Assembly (NCBI GenBank): GCA_016880505.1
Contig: JAEHDI010000414.1
Coordinates: 1-19,946 of the forward strand
Source of the DNA: Bryobacterales bacterium
Lineage (GTDB): Bacteria; Acidobacteriota; Terriglobia; Bryobacterales; Bryobacteraceae
Direction of reading: 5' to 3'
DNA: 19,946 nucleotides
How positions within the stretch are numbered: position 1 is the stretch's first letter; the number at the start of each line of letters is the position of its first letter. The notes under the pieces were generated by a model, which saw nothing but the letters and a program-made list of their open reading frames with translations, searched no databases and was not told the origin of the DNA. Positions 1 through 6,838 of this stretch are shown here, in pieces. Both the position numbers and the translations under genes were made by a program.

Positions 1-97
1 AGCACAGGAGTTCCTTCTCAAACAAATGGAGGAATACTTCTTCGGCGAGGGCGCGGCGTTCCCGCCCGATTACGTTCCCCCCAGTTCCACCCACTGA
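1..97 (+). CDS. C-terminal fragment of an unidentified protein
   Basis: A reading frame that enters from the left edge (codons begin at base 2) is open for 31 codons and stops with TGA at 95-97. The visible tail contains KQMEEYFFGEGAAFPPDY and ends in VPPSSTH. The acidic, aromatic stretch followed by a proline/serine tail looks like a real protein end. It is too short to assign to a family. The next gene lies on the opposite strand and converges on it. The alternative is a chance open frame, because a 31-codon frame in GC-rich DNA is not strong evidence. Confidence 0.5.
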   Translation, partial: AQEFLLKQMEEYFFGEGAAFPPDYVPPSSTH

Positions 98-104
98 GCC
101 ACCA

Positions 105-150
105 GGGCGTAGCGGCCCGTCGCAAGCTGTACGGCCCGAGGCCTACGCCC
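105..150. terminator. Weak inverted repeat between convergent genes
   Basis: GGGCGTAG at 105-112 is the exact reverse complement of CTACGCCC at 143-150. The arms are 8 bp and the loop is 30 nt. The second arm covers the stop codon of the minus-strand ATPase gene. It may be a weak transcription-end structure for the two convergent genes, but there is no U-run and the loop is long, so chance is possible. Confidence 0.25.
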
Positions 151-1411
151 GTGCGAAGTAGAGGTTGACCGCGCGTTCAAGGTCGGAGCGGGTCATCTGG
201 GGCGCCCGCCCTTCATACAGACTGATCGAGACAAGGATGCGGCAGACGTCGCCCGGGTAGCAGGCGCGCAGGACGGTGCGTCCGTCGCGCAGGCACAGCG
301 AACGCAAGTACTCCGCCTTGTCCTGCTCGAACGGAATGCCTTTGGTGATGGCATACCGCCGCAGGATCTCGTCGAACACCCCGGCGGAGACCTCTTCCAC
401 CATGATCTTGTTCTGGATTCGACGCAGGAACGCTTCGTCGGCCAGGCTCGACGGCTCCAGGTTGGTCGCGAACACCACCATCAGCTCGAACGGAATCTGG
501 AACTTTACACCGTAGCGGAGCATGAGGTAGTCCACACGGCGGTCGAGCGGGACGATCCAGCGGTTCAGCAGATCGCGCGGCGGAATCAACTGGCGGCCGA
601 AGTCGTCAATCACCAGGATGCCGTTATTCGCCTTCATCTGAAGCGGAGCTGCGTAGGTGCCCGACGCCTCGTCCATCCGCAAATCCAGCATGCTCGGCAC
701 GAGTTCGCCGCCGGTAAGGATGCATGGCCGCTGGCAACGAACCCAACGCGTGTCGTAATCCATCTCGTCTTCATTGTCGGGAATACGGTGGTGGACGACC
801 GGGTCGTAGAGAATGATGATCTGGTTGTCCACCTCGACCGCGTACGGCAGTACGACGTCGTCGTCGTAGAGGCGGATAAGCCGTTCGGCAAGCGAAGTCT
901 TGCCGTTTCCGGTCGAGCCGTAGAGAAACAACGCTGCTTGCGAAATGACCGACGGCCCAAGCTGATCGAGCAAAACATCCGTCAGCACCAGGTCCGAAAA
1001 GGCGCGCCGGAGCTTGTCGCGGTTGACTTCGACTTGGGCGGTCTGGGAACGGACACCCGCGAGGTACTCGTTCAGGGAGACGGGGCACGGCCCGGCGTAC
1101 TGCGACATCTGGAAGCGCTCGGTCGCGAGCTGGCGGCCGGGACCGGAGAGCATGAACGTATAGTCGTTTCCGACCATCCCCAGTACTTCCACGAGTTGGC
1201 GGTGACGCATCTGCCGGAAAACCGCTTCCACCACGGGTGGCGCGAGCTTTAGCGACCTGCTCAGGGACTGAAGAGTACTGGTCCGCTCGATCATGACGCG
1301 GCGCAGCACGATGTCCTGTACCAAAACGTCCGGAATCCCCAGTTTCTCCAGACCGTCAGGCACGGACGGGCGGAAGGATGGCCGCTGCGCCGTGGGAGTC
1401 GAAATACTCAT
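143..1411 (-). CDS. AAA+-type ATPase with N-terminal winged-helix-like region
   Basis: A 422-residue cytoplasmic ATPase; no signal peptide or membrane segment is seen. Residues about 25-100 look like a small helical/winged-helix module. The P-loop domain has Walker A GSTGNGKTS at 165-173, Walker B ILVIDD at 265-270, a sensor-1-like VVFATN at 312-317 and a basic FLRRIQNK at 329-336 where an arginine finger could lie. The order fits an AAA+ motor or remodelling ATPase. I do not recognise a named family. It is not a PilB/GspE-type secretion ATPase, since the Asp/His boxes of that family are not evident. It is divergent from a secretin gene 130 bp away, so a role with that envelope machine is possible but unproven. 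No Shine-Dalgarno precedes the ATG. The hexamer TAGATT (1423-1418) ends exactly 6 nt before it, compatible with a leaderless transcript. Confidence 0.85.
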   Translation of the reverse strand: MSISTPTAQRPSFRPSVPDGLEKLGIPDVLVQDIVLRRVMIERTSTLQSLSRSLKLAPPVVEAVFRQMRHRQLVEVLGMVGNDYTFMLSGPGRQLATERFQMSQYAGPCPVSLNEYLAGVRSQTAQVEVNRDKLRRAFSDLVLTDVLLDQLGPSVISQAALFLYGSTGNGKTSLAERLIRLYDDDVVLPYAVEVDNQIIILYDPVVHHRIPDNEDEMDYDTRWVRCQRPCILTGGELVPSMLDLRMDEASGTYAAPLQMKANNGILVIDDFGRQLIPPRDLLNRWIVPLDRRVDYLMLRYGVKFQIPFELMVVFATNLEPSSLADEAFLRRIQNKIMVEEVSAGVFDEILRRYAITKGIPFEQDKAEYLRSLCLRDGRTVLRACYPGDVCRILVSISLYEGRAPQMTRSDLERAVNLYFARA

Positions 1412-1423
1412 ATTGACAATCTA
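1412..1423 (-). promoter_or_regulatory. Putative -10 for a leaderless ATPase transcript
   Basis: On the minus strand TAGATT (4 of 6 to TATAAT) is followed by GTCAAT and then the ATG, which would put the start of transcription at the A of the ATG. No ribosome-binding site is present in the upstream bases. This is inferred from spacing only. Confidence 0.3.
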
Positions 1424-1439
1424 CATCAGATCTTATGAG
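1413..1439 (+). promoter_or_regulatory. Putative promoter for the secretin gene
   Basis: A perfect TTGACA (1413-1418) on the plus strand is followed after 15 nt by TATGAG (1434-1439, 4 of 6 to TATAAT). The spacer is shorter than the usual 17 nt. It lies in the divergent gap and points at the secretin, leaving a leader of about 100 nt to the preferred GTG start. No good Shine-Dalgarno is visible in that leader. Confidence 0.35.
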
Positions 1440-1544
1440 TTTGGGTCAGGAAATGCGTGGGAATTATCCATAGCCAGACCAGTACGAGCCGGCGAATTTT
1501 AACGGTACTTGCACGTTTTCTACCTTCTGCACGTCAATTCTTTC

Positions 1545-3140
1545 GTGAGGTTTCTTCTTGCGGCGGCCGTCGTGTTTGTCACCGCGACCTCCCTTCCCGG
1601 AGCTGAAAGGAGCGCCGAGCAACTCTACAGGGAGGGGCAGCATGCTGAGCGCTCCGGCGAGGTCGTTCGCGCGTATCTTCTTTATTCTCAAGCGGCTGCA
1701 AAGGATCCGGCGGAACCGAAATATTGGCTTCGCAGCCAGACGTTGCGAAGCCGGGCCGTCACGGTGGCCAAGTCACTTGCGAAGTCTGACACCGCCCTGT
1801 CACCCGCCGGGAAGCAGGTCCTGGAAGATGGTGTACCGGGCGGAATTACCGATGACGAACTAGCTGAAGCGCGACAGCCGCAAGCCCCCATGGAACTGAA
1901 GGCGTCAACGGACCGGAAGGACCTCGATTTTCGGGGGGACTCCCGGCTCCTATTCGAGCAGGTGGCCGAAGCGTATGGCCTGGGCGCGGTATTTGATGGC
2001 GACTACCAACCGGTCGCGGCGTTCCGGTTCCGGTTGGACGGCGCGGACTATCGCGAAGCTCTGAACGCCCTCCAGGCGGCGACCGCTTCCTTCGTGGTTC
2101 CTGTCGCCGAGCGTGTATTCCTGGTGGCCAAGGACAACACACAGAAACGGGCCGATCTCGAGCCGACCGTCACCGTGGTGGAAGAACTCGCGGCTCCCGT
2201 GACAATCCAGGAGGCGCAGGAGGTCGCCCGCGCCGTCCAGCAGGCTCTGGCGATCACGCGGCTGACCGTCGATACGCAGCGGCGGCTGGTGCTCTTTCGT
2301 GATCGCGTGTCCAGGGTGCGGCCCGCTCAGCAGTTGTTTCGCCAGTTGATGCGCTACCCGGCGGTTGTGTCGATCGAAGTCGAGTTTCTCGAGCTGAGTC
2401 GGGCGGAGGAGACGAGCTACGGGCTGTCGCTCCAGACCATGTTTCCTCTCGTCTATTTCGGTGACTGGTTCCATTCCACGCCATCAATACCGTCGGGCTT
2501 CACGAAGTTTCTTACGTTCGGCGGCGGCAAAACTCTGTTCGGCATCGGCGTGACCGACGCCAGAATGTTCGCGCGGATGAGCCGTTCGCTCGGCCACGTC
2601 CTGCTCCGCACGGAACTTCGCTCCACCGACGGCCAGGCGGCGTCCGTACATGTCGGCGACAAATACCCCATAGTGACCGGCGGGTTCCTGGGCCTCGGCG
2701 AGGGCCAGACTTCTGGATTTCCGCCCCAGTTTAACTTTGAGGACCTTGGGCTGGTGCTGAAAGTCACCCCGAAAGTCCACGGGATGGAGGAAGTCACACT
2801 CGATCTTGAGAGCGAATTCAAGGTGCTGACCGGCGAGAGCTTCAACGACATCCCCGTCATCGCAAACCGGCAAATGAAGTCGCAGATCCGGTTGCGGAAC
2901 GGCGAGTGGGCCGTTGTGGCCGGCATGCTCGTCGCGCAGGATACACGAAGCGTCACCGGACCGGCCGGCCTGTCCCAGGTTCCCGGTCTCGGCCACCTCT
3001 TCCGCGAACAAACCCACAACGACGACGAGCGACAGATCCTGCTGGTGCTCAAACCCGTTCTGCTGAGTCTTCCACCGGATCAACTGCCGACACAGGCGGT
3101 TTGGACAGGTTCGGAAAACCGGCCGCCGGCTCCGCTCTGA
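1545..3140 (+). CDS. Exported secretin (GspD/PilQ-type)
   Basis: A secretin forms a multimeric outer-membrane channel for type II secretion, type IV pili or related machines. I prefer the GTG at 1545 (531 aa), because the product then opens with a compact signal peptide, MRFLLAAAVVFVTATSLPGA. An in-frame TTG at 1509 would add 12 residues. Neither start has a clear Shine-Dalgarno. After the signal come a TPR-like helical pair (about 23-63), an N0/STN-like domain (about 116-198), an N1-like segment (about 206-273) and the secretin domain (about 274-510). The secretin domain carries IANRQMKSQI, the signature VPGLGHLF (479-486) and the terminal ILLVLKP strand. It is shorter than GspD/PilQ and has few N-domain repeats. 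No inner-membrane platform, pilotin or ATPase of the GspE class is adjacent. The divergent AAA+ gene and the distant pilin-like gene are the only possible partners in view. Confidence 0.88.
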   Translation: MRFLLAAAVVFVTATSLPGAERSAEQLYREGQHAERSGEVVRAYLLYSQAAAKDPAEPKYWLRSQTLRSRAVTVAKSLAKSDTALSPAGKQVLEDGVPGGITDDELAEARQPQAPMELKASTDRKDLDFRGDSRLLFEQVAEAYGLGAVFDGDYQPVAAFRFRLDGADYREALNALQAATASFVVPVAERVFLVAKDNTQKRADLEPTVTVVEELAAPVTIQEAQEVARAVQQALAITRLTVDTQRRLVLFRDRVSRVRPAQQLFRQLMRYPAVVSIEVEFLELSRAEETSYGLSLQTMFPLVYFGDWFHSTPSIPSGFTKFLTFGGGKTLFGIGVTDARMFARMSRSLGHVLLRTELRSTDGQAASVHVGDKYPIVTGGFLGLGEGQTSGFPPQFNFEDLGLVLKVTPKVHGMEEVTLDLESEFKVLTGESFNDIPVIANRQMKSQIRLRNGEWAVVAGMLVAQDTRSVTGPAGLSQVPGLGHLFREQTHNDDERQILLVLKPVLLSLPPDQLPTQAVWTGSENRPPAPL

Positions 3141-3198
3141 GCCATGCTCGCACATCCACCTTCCAGTGGGTGGGTAACATGCCGCCGACGGACCCTCT

Positions 3199-3212
3199 GG
3201 TATCCTGATACC
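3199..3212. promoter_or_regulatory. Palindrome overlapping a putative -10, against the SIS start codon
   Basis: GGTATC (3199-3204), CT, GATACC (3207-3212) is a perfect 6-bp inverted repeat with a 2-nt centre, ending one base before the ATG at 3214. The left arm overlaps TGGTATCCT (3198-3206), which reads as an extended -10 (TGn + TATCCT). Transcription would then start about one base before the ATG, giving a leaderless message. The site occupies the place of a Shine-Dalgarno, which is absent. A dimeric repressor bound here would cover the -10; this is inference. Confidence 0.4.
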
Positions 3213-3213
3213 G

Positions 3214-4275
3214 ATGTCCAAAATGCTCGACGAGATTCGGCAACAGCCGGATGCCTTGGAACGGACCTTGAAAAGCGGGCTCGAGGCGGCGCGCCGCTTC
3301 CGCAAACGCCTTGGTGACCGGCGCCCCCGTTTCATTATCCTGACGGCTCGCGGCACGTCGGACAACGCCGCGCAACTCGGCCGCTACCTGCTTGAGATCA
3401 CTACCGGCATCCCGGTGTCGCTTTCCGCGCCGTCGATCTACACGATGTACGGCGCATCGGTCGACCTGAAGGATGCGCTGGTTGTTGCGGTGTCGCAATC
3501 CGGAGAGTCCACTGACATAAACCTCGTACTGGAGCGCGCCGTCGATCAGGGCGCCTTCACAGCAAGCATAACCAACGAATCCGAGAGTACTCTCGCCCAG
3601 CTCTCCAAAGATGTCTTCCTCGTCCGTGCAGGGAAGGAGAAGAGCGTGGCGGCGACCAAAACTTACACCGGCCAGGTGCTGATGTTCTACCTGCTGGCGT
3701 ATGCGCTTGGAGCGCCCATCGATCTGGAGGAACTGCACCGGATACCGGACTGGGTCATGGCGGCACTGAATGCGGAACCGGATGTCGCCAAGGTGGTGGA
3801 GCGCTATCGCTTCATGACCGACACGGTCGTGGTGGGACGCGGGCTGAACTACGCCAACGCGCTTGAGTTCGCGCTCAAGCTCAAGGAGACCTGCTACGTG
3901 GTAGCTGAAGGTTTCTCGGCCGCCGACTTCCTGCACGGTCCGATCGCGATGGTGGAACAGTCCTTCCCCGTGCTGCTGTTCGGAGCTGGCGGCCCGACGT
4001 GGCCTTCGATGAAGCAGATGATTGAAAAACTGCACTCGCAGAAGGCCGAGACGCTCGTCATCACCGACAGGGCCAACACCGATGTGCCGGCGATCGCAAA
4101 CAGATCCATCGTCCTGCCGGTGAAACTCGCCGACCGGAACACCTGGCCGGCCGACCTATACACCCCCATTCCGTACATCATCCCCGCACAGATTTTCGCA
4201 GCCCTGCTCGCCGTGGAGAAGGGCCACGACCCCGACCAGCCGAGGGCGCTGAGCAAAGTGACAAGGACGATGTGA
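3214..4275 (+). CDS. Two-SIS-domain glucosamine-6-phosphate deaminase/isomerase (NagB-II / AgaS-like)
   Basis: A 353-residue protein made of two tandem SIS (sugar isomerase) folds, about 38-165 and 200-345, with no glutaminase domain. It is therefore a stand-alone enzyme rather than GlmS. Phosphosugar-binding motifs are ARGTSD (45-50), SQSGES (94-99) and AATKTY (146-151). The conserved KLKET (222-226) and AEGFSAADFLHGP (231-243) match the sugar-site region of the NagB-II/AgaS/GlmS-isomerase family. The likely reaction is conversion of an amino-sugar phosphate (glucosamine-6-phosphate to fructose-6-phosphate plus ammonia) in the cytoplasm, feeding amino-sugar or cell-wall recycling. The exact substrate cannot be set from sequence. 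It sits 73 bp after the secretin on the same strand but appears to have its own promoter and a palindromic site at the start. Confidence 0.87.
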   Translation: MSKMLDEIRQQPDALERTLKSGLEAARRFRKRLGDRRPRFIILTARGTSDNAAQLGRYLLEITTGIPVSLSAPSIYTMYGASVDLKDALVVAVSQSGESTDINLVLERAVDQGAFTASITNESESTLAQLSKDVFLVRAGKEKSVAATKTYTGQVLMFYLLAYALGAPIDLEELHRIPDWVMAALNAEPDVAKVVERYRFMTDTVVVGRGLNYANALEFALKLKETCYVVAEGFSAADFLHGPIAMVEQSFPVLLFGAGGPTWPSMKQMIEKLHSQKAETLVITDRANTDVPAIANRSIVLPVKLADRNTWPADLYTPIPYIIPAQIFAALLAVEKGHDPDQPRALSKVTRTM

Positions 4276-4295
4276 GGCGGGAGAACTCGGGCTGA

Positions 4296-4344
4296 AAGAA
4301 TTCAGAACCCAGATAGCGAAATCACTCCTGCGTTCTGAATTCTT
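4296..4344. terminator. Bidirectional terminator-like inverted repeat
   Basis: AAGAATTCAGAAC (4296-4308) and GTTCTGAATTCTT (4332-4344) are perfect 13-bp reverse complements around a 23-nt loop. The repeat fills most of the 81-bp gap between the convergent SIS and dehydrogenase genes, so it can serve both. The stem is AT-rich and no long U-run follows, which is unlike a textbook intrinsic terminator. Confidence 0.6.
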
Positions 4345-4356
4345 AAAACCCTGTAT

Positions 4357-5424
4357 CTACAGGTATTCTTTGGCGTTGGCCGCCATGGAGAGCAGCACCT
4401 TGCGGTCGGCGACCCGGTCTTTCAGCATCTGCAATTCGTCGGCGGGTTCGGCCAGCGGCAACGCGACCTGACCGCCTTCGGCGGCCGAGCGACAGAGGGC
4501 CATCATGACCTCGAAGCCCTTCCATGCGCTCGCGAAATTGCACTCGTGAACCTTCGTCTCGTCGTCAAGCCATTCCGCCATCTGCCGGATGTACGGCGGC
4601 ATGTCGAGGTCGTAGTTCATCGACCCTTCGCCGGAAAACGTTCCGGTCTTGGTTACCGCCCGCCAGCCTCCGCCGGTAAGCACTTCGGCGAAGCCGTCCG
4701 AGCCCTGAGCGCCGATGCGGCACTTCCGCCACCAGTAGTCGACCTCGGGCACGTCCGGCGCGCCGGCCCCGCACTCAACAACGCCGCGGACACCATTGGC
4801 AAACTGAATGAACCCGGCGATGTAGTCCGGAGAAGGATGGTTGTCGCCGAACTTGCCGCGTCCGGCAGCCTGCGCCATCACCCACTCAGCCGCGCCCTCG
4901 CCGTTGTACCAGCTCATGTAGTCGATGAGGTGCGAAAGCATGTGCATCAGCCAGCCGGTGGCCGCGCCATATACGGTGTGGACGCGGCCGAGAGCTCCGC
5001 TCTCGATGACTTCCTTGACTTTGCGGTAGTGGACGCCGTAACGATGCTGGTGGCTGACGACCGCCTTGACGCCGCTCTCGTCGAGCAGCGTCTTCACTTT
5101 CAGCCCCTCGATGCTGTTCATCGCCACCGGCTTCTCGAATGCGATCAGCTTCGCGCCGTTCTCGATGCCGATGCGGATGAGCTGGGAGCGGACGGTCGGC
5201 AGGGTGCAGAAGCAGAACACGTCCGGCTTCACGGCGGCGGCCACCTGTGCGGCGTCGAGGCCCTTCACCGGGGCGCCGAGTTTCGCTGCCGCCGCGTCGA
5301 GGCGCGACTGGTCCACGTCACAGACGCCGGCGACCTCAAAGCGGCCGTCAGCCTGAAACGCGAGGGCATGGTGCATGCCGCGCTTACCCATGCCCACAAC
5401 GACAACCTTGTACTTGTCGCTCAT
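4357..5424 (-). CDS. Gfo/Idh/MocA-family NAD(P)-dependent sugar dehydrogenase
   Basis: A 355-residue cytoplasmic oxidoreductase. Residues 6-70 form the Rossmann fold, with VVVVGMGKRG (GxGxxG, 7-16) and the acidic end of the second strand at CDVD (35-38). The family hallmark EKP is at 97-99 (AFEKPVAM), and MLSHLIDYM (162-170) fits the catalytic His/Asp region of the C-terminal domain. Members oxidise or reduce sugar or inositol rings with NAD(P). It starts only 9 nt after the DegT-type aminotransferase stop, with GAGGTG 6 nt before the ATG overlapping that stop, so the two genes are surely cotranscribed and probably coupled. A 3-keto (or other keto) sugar made by this enzyme could be the substrate of the aminotransferase, as in WlbA/WlbE-like routes. 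The sugar is unknown. Confidence 0.87.
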   Translation of the reverse strand: MSDKYKVVVVGMGKRGMHHALAFQADGRFEVAGVCDVDQSRLDAAAAKLGAPVKGLDAAQVAAAVKPDVFCFCTLPTVRSQLIRIGIENGAKLIAFEKPVAMNSIEGLKVKTLLDESGVKAVVSHQHRYGVHYRKVKEVIESGALGRVHTVYGAATGWLMHMLSHLIDYMSWYNGEGAAEWVMAQAAGRGKFGDNHPSPDYIAGFIQFANGVRGVVECGAGAPDVPEVDYWWRKCRIGAQGSDGFAEVLTGGGWRAVTKTGTFSGEGSMNYDLDMPPYIRQMAEWLDDETKVHECNFASAWKGFEVMMALCRSAAEGGQVALPLAEPADELQMLKDRVADRKVLLSMAANAKEYL

Positions 5425-5433
5425 TCGCGCACC

Positions 5434-6576
5434 TCAGGCCTGCGCCTTGTCCCACTCCAGGACCTTGGCGATCGTATAGTCCACTTCCTCGGCTGTGAGC
5501 TCGGGGAACATGGGCAGCGAGATGCAGCAGGCGGCGTTGCGCTCGGAGTTCGGAATCGGGCCGGCGATGCGCGCATCCTTGCCCCACGGATAGCCTTCCT
5601 GCTGGTGGATGGCGATGGGGTAGTGGCACTTGCCGTCGATGCCGTTGTCCTCGAGGAACTTGAGCAGGACGTCGCGGTCGGCGGCCTTCTTCGTCTCGAT
5701 GACGTAGAGGTGGTAGACGTGATAGTTGCCCGGCGTTTCGGTGAGCAAGGTGAAGCTCTTGGCGCCCGCAAGGCCGGCGGTGTAACGCGCGGCCCACTTG
5801 CGGCGCAGTTCGCTCCACTCCTTGATGTGCTTCAGCTTGGCGCTGAGTACGGCAGCGTGAATGTCGTCCAGCCGGCTGTTAAATCCGTAGCTGTGGACGG
5901 ACCGCTTGAGCGAACCGTGGTTGCGGAGCCGGCGGACGCCCTGGTCGATCTTTTCGTTGTTGGTGACAACCGCTCCGCCGTCGCCGAAGGTGCCGAGGTT
6001 CTTCTGGATGATGAAGCTGGTGCAGGCAGCATCGCTCAACTCGCCGATCTGGAATCCGTTGCCGCGGGCGCAAATGGCCTGGGCGTTGTCCTCGACGACG
6101 TAGAGGTTATGCTTGTCGGCGACCTTGCGGATGGCCTTCATGTCGGCGCACTGGCCGTACAGGTGAACCGGGACGATGCACTTCGTCTTCGGTGTGATGG
6201 CCGCCTCGATCTTGGAGGGATCGATACAGTTTGTCAACGGGTCGGAGTCTACGAAGACGGCCGTGGCGCCGGCGATCCAGATCGCTTCGGCGGTGGCGAA
6301 GAAGGTGTTGGCCGTGGTGATGCACTCGTCACCGGGACCGATGCCGAGGGCCATCAGCACCAGCCAGATGGCGTCCGTGCCGTTGCCGACGCCGATGGCG
6401 TACTTCGTGTTGTGAAACGCGGCGAACTCCTTCTCGAACCGCTTAAGCATCGGGCCCATCACGTACTGGCCGCTCATGAGGACTTCGTTTACGTTGGCGT
6501 CGATCTCCGCCTTGATGTTCTGATACTGACGGACGTGGCCGTAAAATGGCACAGTCATCTTACTCATCGTAGTCAT
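5434..6576 (-). CDS. DegT/DnrJ/EryC1/StrS-family PLP aminotransferase
   Basis: A 380-residue type I-fold PLP enzyme that normally aminates a keto-sugar nucleotide. The start at 6576 is chosen because the upstream open frame has no family character and AAAGGAG lies 12 nt before this ATG; a second ATG at 6567 is possible. Motifs from this start are GNGTDA (64-69, phosphate site), TTANTFFATAEAI (87-99), VEDNAQA (161-167, the acidic residue contacting the PLP ring nitrogen) and SFIIQKNLGTFGDGGAV (187-203), in which K192 is the PLP lysine. VEDNAQA and FIIQK differ slightly from the common EDAAQA and SFHPxK forms. With the dehydrogenase 9 nt downstream it forms an amino-sugar-type pair. No glycosyltransferase or nucleotidyltransferase is adjacent. 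Cytoplasmic. Confidence 0.9.
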   Translation of the reverse strand: MTTMSKMTVPFYGHVRQYQNIKAEIDANVNEVLMSGQYVMGPMLKRFEKEFAAFHNTKYAIGVGNGTDAIWLVLMALGIGPGDECITTANTFFATAEAIWIAGATAVFVDSDPLTNCIDPSKIEAAITPKTKCIVPVHLYGQCADMKAIRKVADKHNLYVVEDNAQAICARGNGFQIGELSDAACTSFIIQKNLGTFGDGGAVVTNNEKIDQGVRRLRNHGSLKRSVHSYGFNSRLDDIHAAVLSAKLKHIKEWSELRRKWAARYTAGLAGAKSFTLLTETPGNYHVYHLYVIETKKAADRDVLLKFLEDNGIDGKCHYPIAIHQQEGYPWGKDARIAGPIPNSERNAACCISLPMFPELTAEEVDYTIAKVLEWDKAQA

Positions 6577-6607
6577 CTGGATTGCGCTCTCCTTTGCTGT
6601 CACTGGC

Positions 6608-6616
6608 AGTATTCCA
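6608..6616 (-). promoter_or_regulatory. Putative extended -10 for the aminotransferase/dehydrogenase unit
   Basis: TGGAATACT on the minus strand (TGn plus AATACT, 4 of 6) lies so that transcription would start near 6601, giving a 25-nt leader that contains the AAAGGAG ribosome site. No good -35 is seen. The geometry resembles that of the vWFA operon promoter at 9621-9629. Confidence 0.35.
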
Positions 6617-6789
6617 TGAGGATTACATCTTTCCCGGGGCCTTCCGAGTGGAAAGGTTATCCACTTCACCGGAGTGGTGGTCGGGGTTGCTCGGGTCCCG
6701 GTATGCCGCACGGGGCCGAGGGAAGAGGCTGCTCCCGTCTTGCAGAGACGCTCAAGGGTATGAGGGCCGCCGCAGCCTCAGACAAACCA

Positions 6790-6809
6790 GTGTACTCGAA
6801 TTGGTACAC
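6790..6809 (-). terminator. Possible terminator of the vWFA/phosphatase operon
   Basis: GTGTAC (6790-6795) and GTACAC (6804-6809) pair around an 8-nt loop, beginning 29 nt beyond the stop codon at 6839. On the minus strand the stem is followed by TGGTTTGTCT, which is only moderately T-rich. The same symmetric site could instead be a protein-binding site. Confidence 0.35.
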
Positions 6810-6838
6810 CCGATGAAAGTGAAGCTTCGCACTCGCCG

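Larger units (their letters stand above)
6577..6838. other. 262-bp intergenic region with several inverted repeats
   Basis: This gap between the phosphatase-fold gene and the aminotransferase (both minus strand) holds no convincing gene. I see GTGGA/TCCAC (6649-6653, 6660-6664) and CCACT/AGTGG (6661-6665, 6673-6677), which share bases and so exclude one another. GAGGCTGC/GCAGCCTC (6725-6732, 6772-6779) has a 39-nt loop. GTGTAC/GTACAC is at 6790-6809. The last two lie just after the upstream operon's stop and could end transcription. The first two lie upstream of the predicted aminotransferase transcription start. Confidence 0.4.

Noticed and set aside
6577..6711. Upstream ATG that would lengthen the aminotransferase by 45 residues
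   Set aside because: The extra residues are unlike the family, and AAAGGAG supports the start at 6576.
4546..6816. A 756-codon plus-strand open frame antisense to the aminotransferase and dehydrogenase genes
   Set aside because: It mirrors two clearly recognisable enzymes on the minus strand and encodes His/Val/Asp/Leu-rich low-complexity sequence with no motif, as expected for antisense frames in GC-rich genes.
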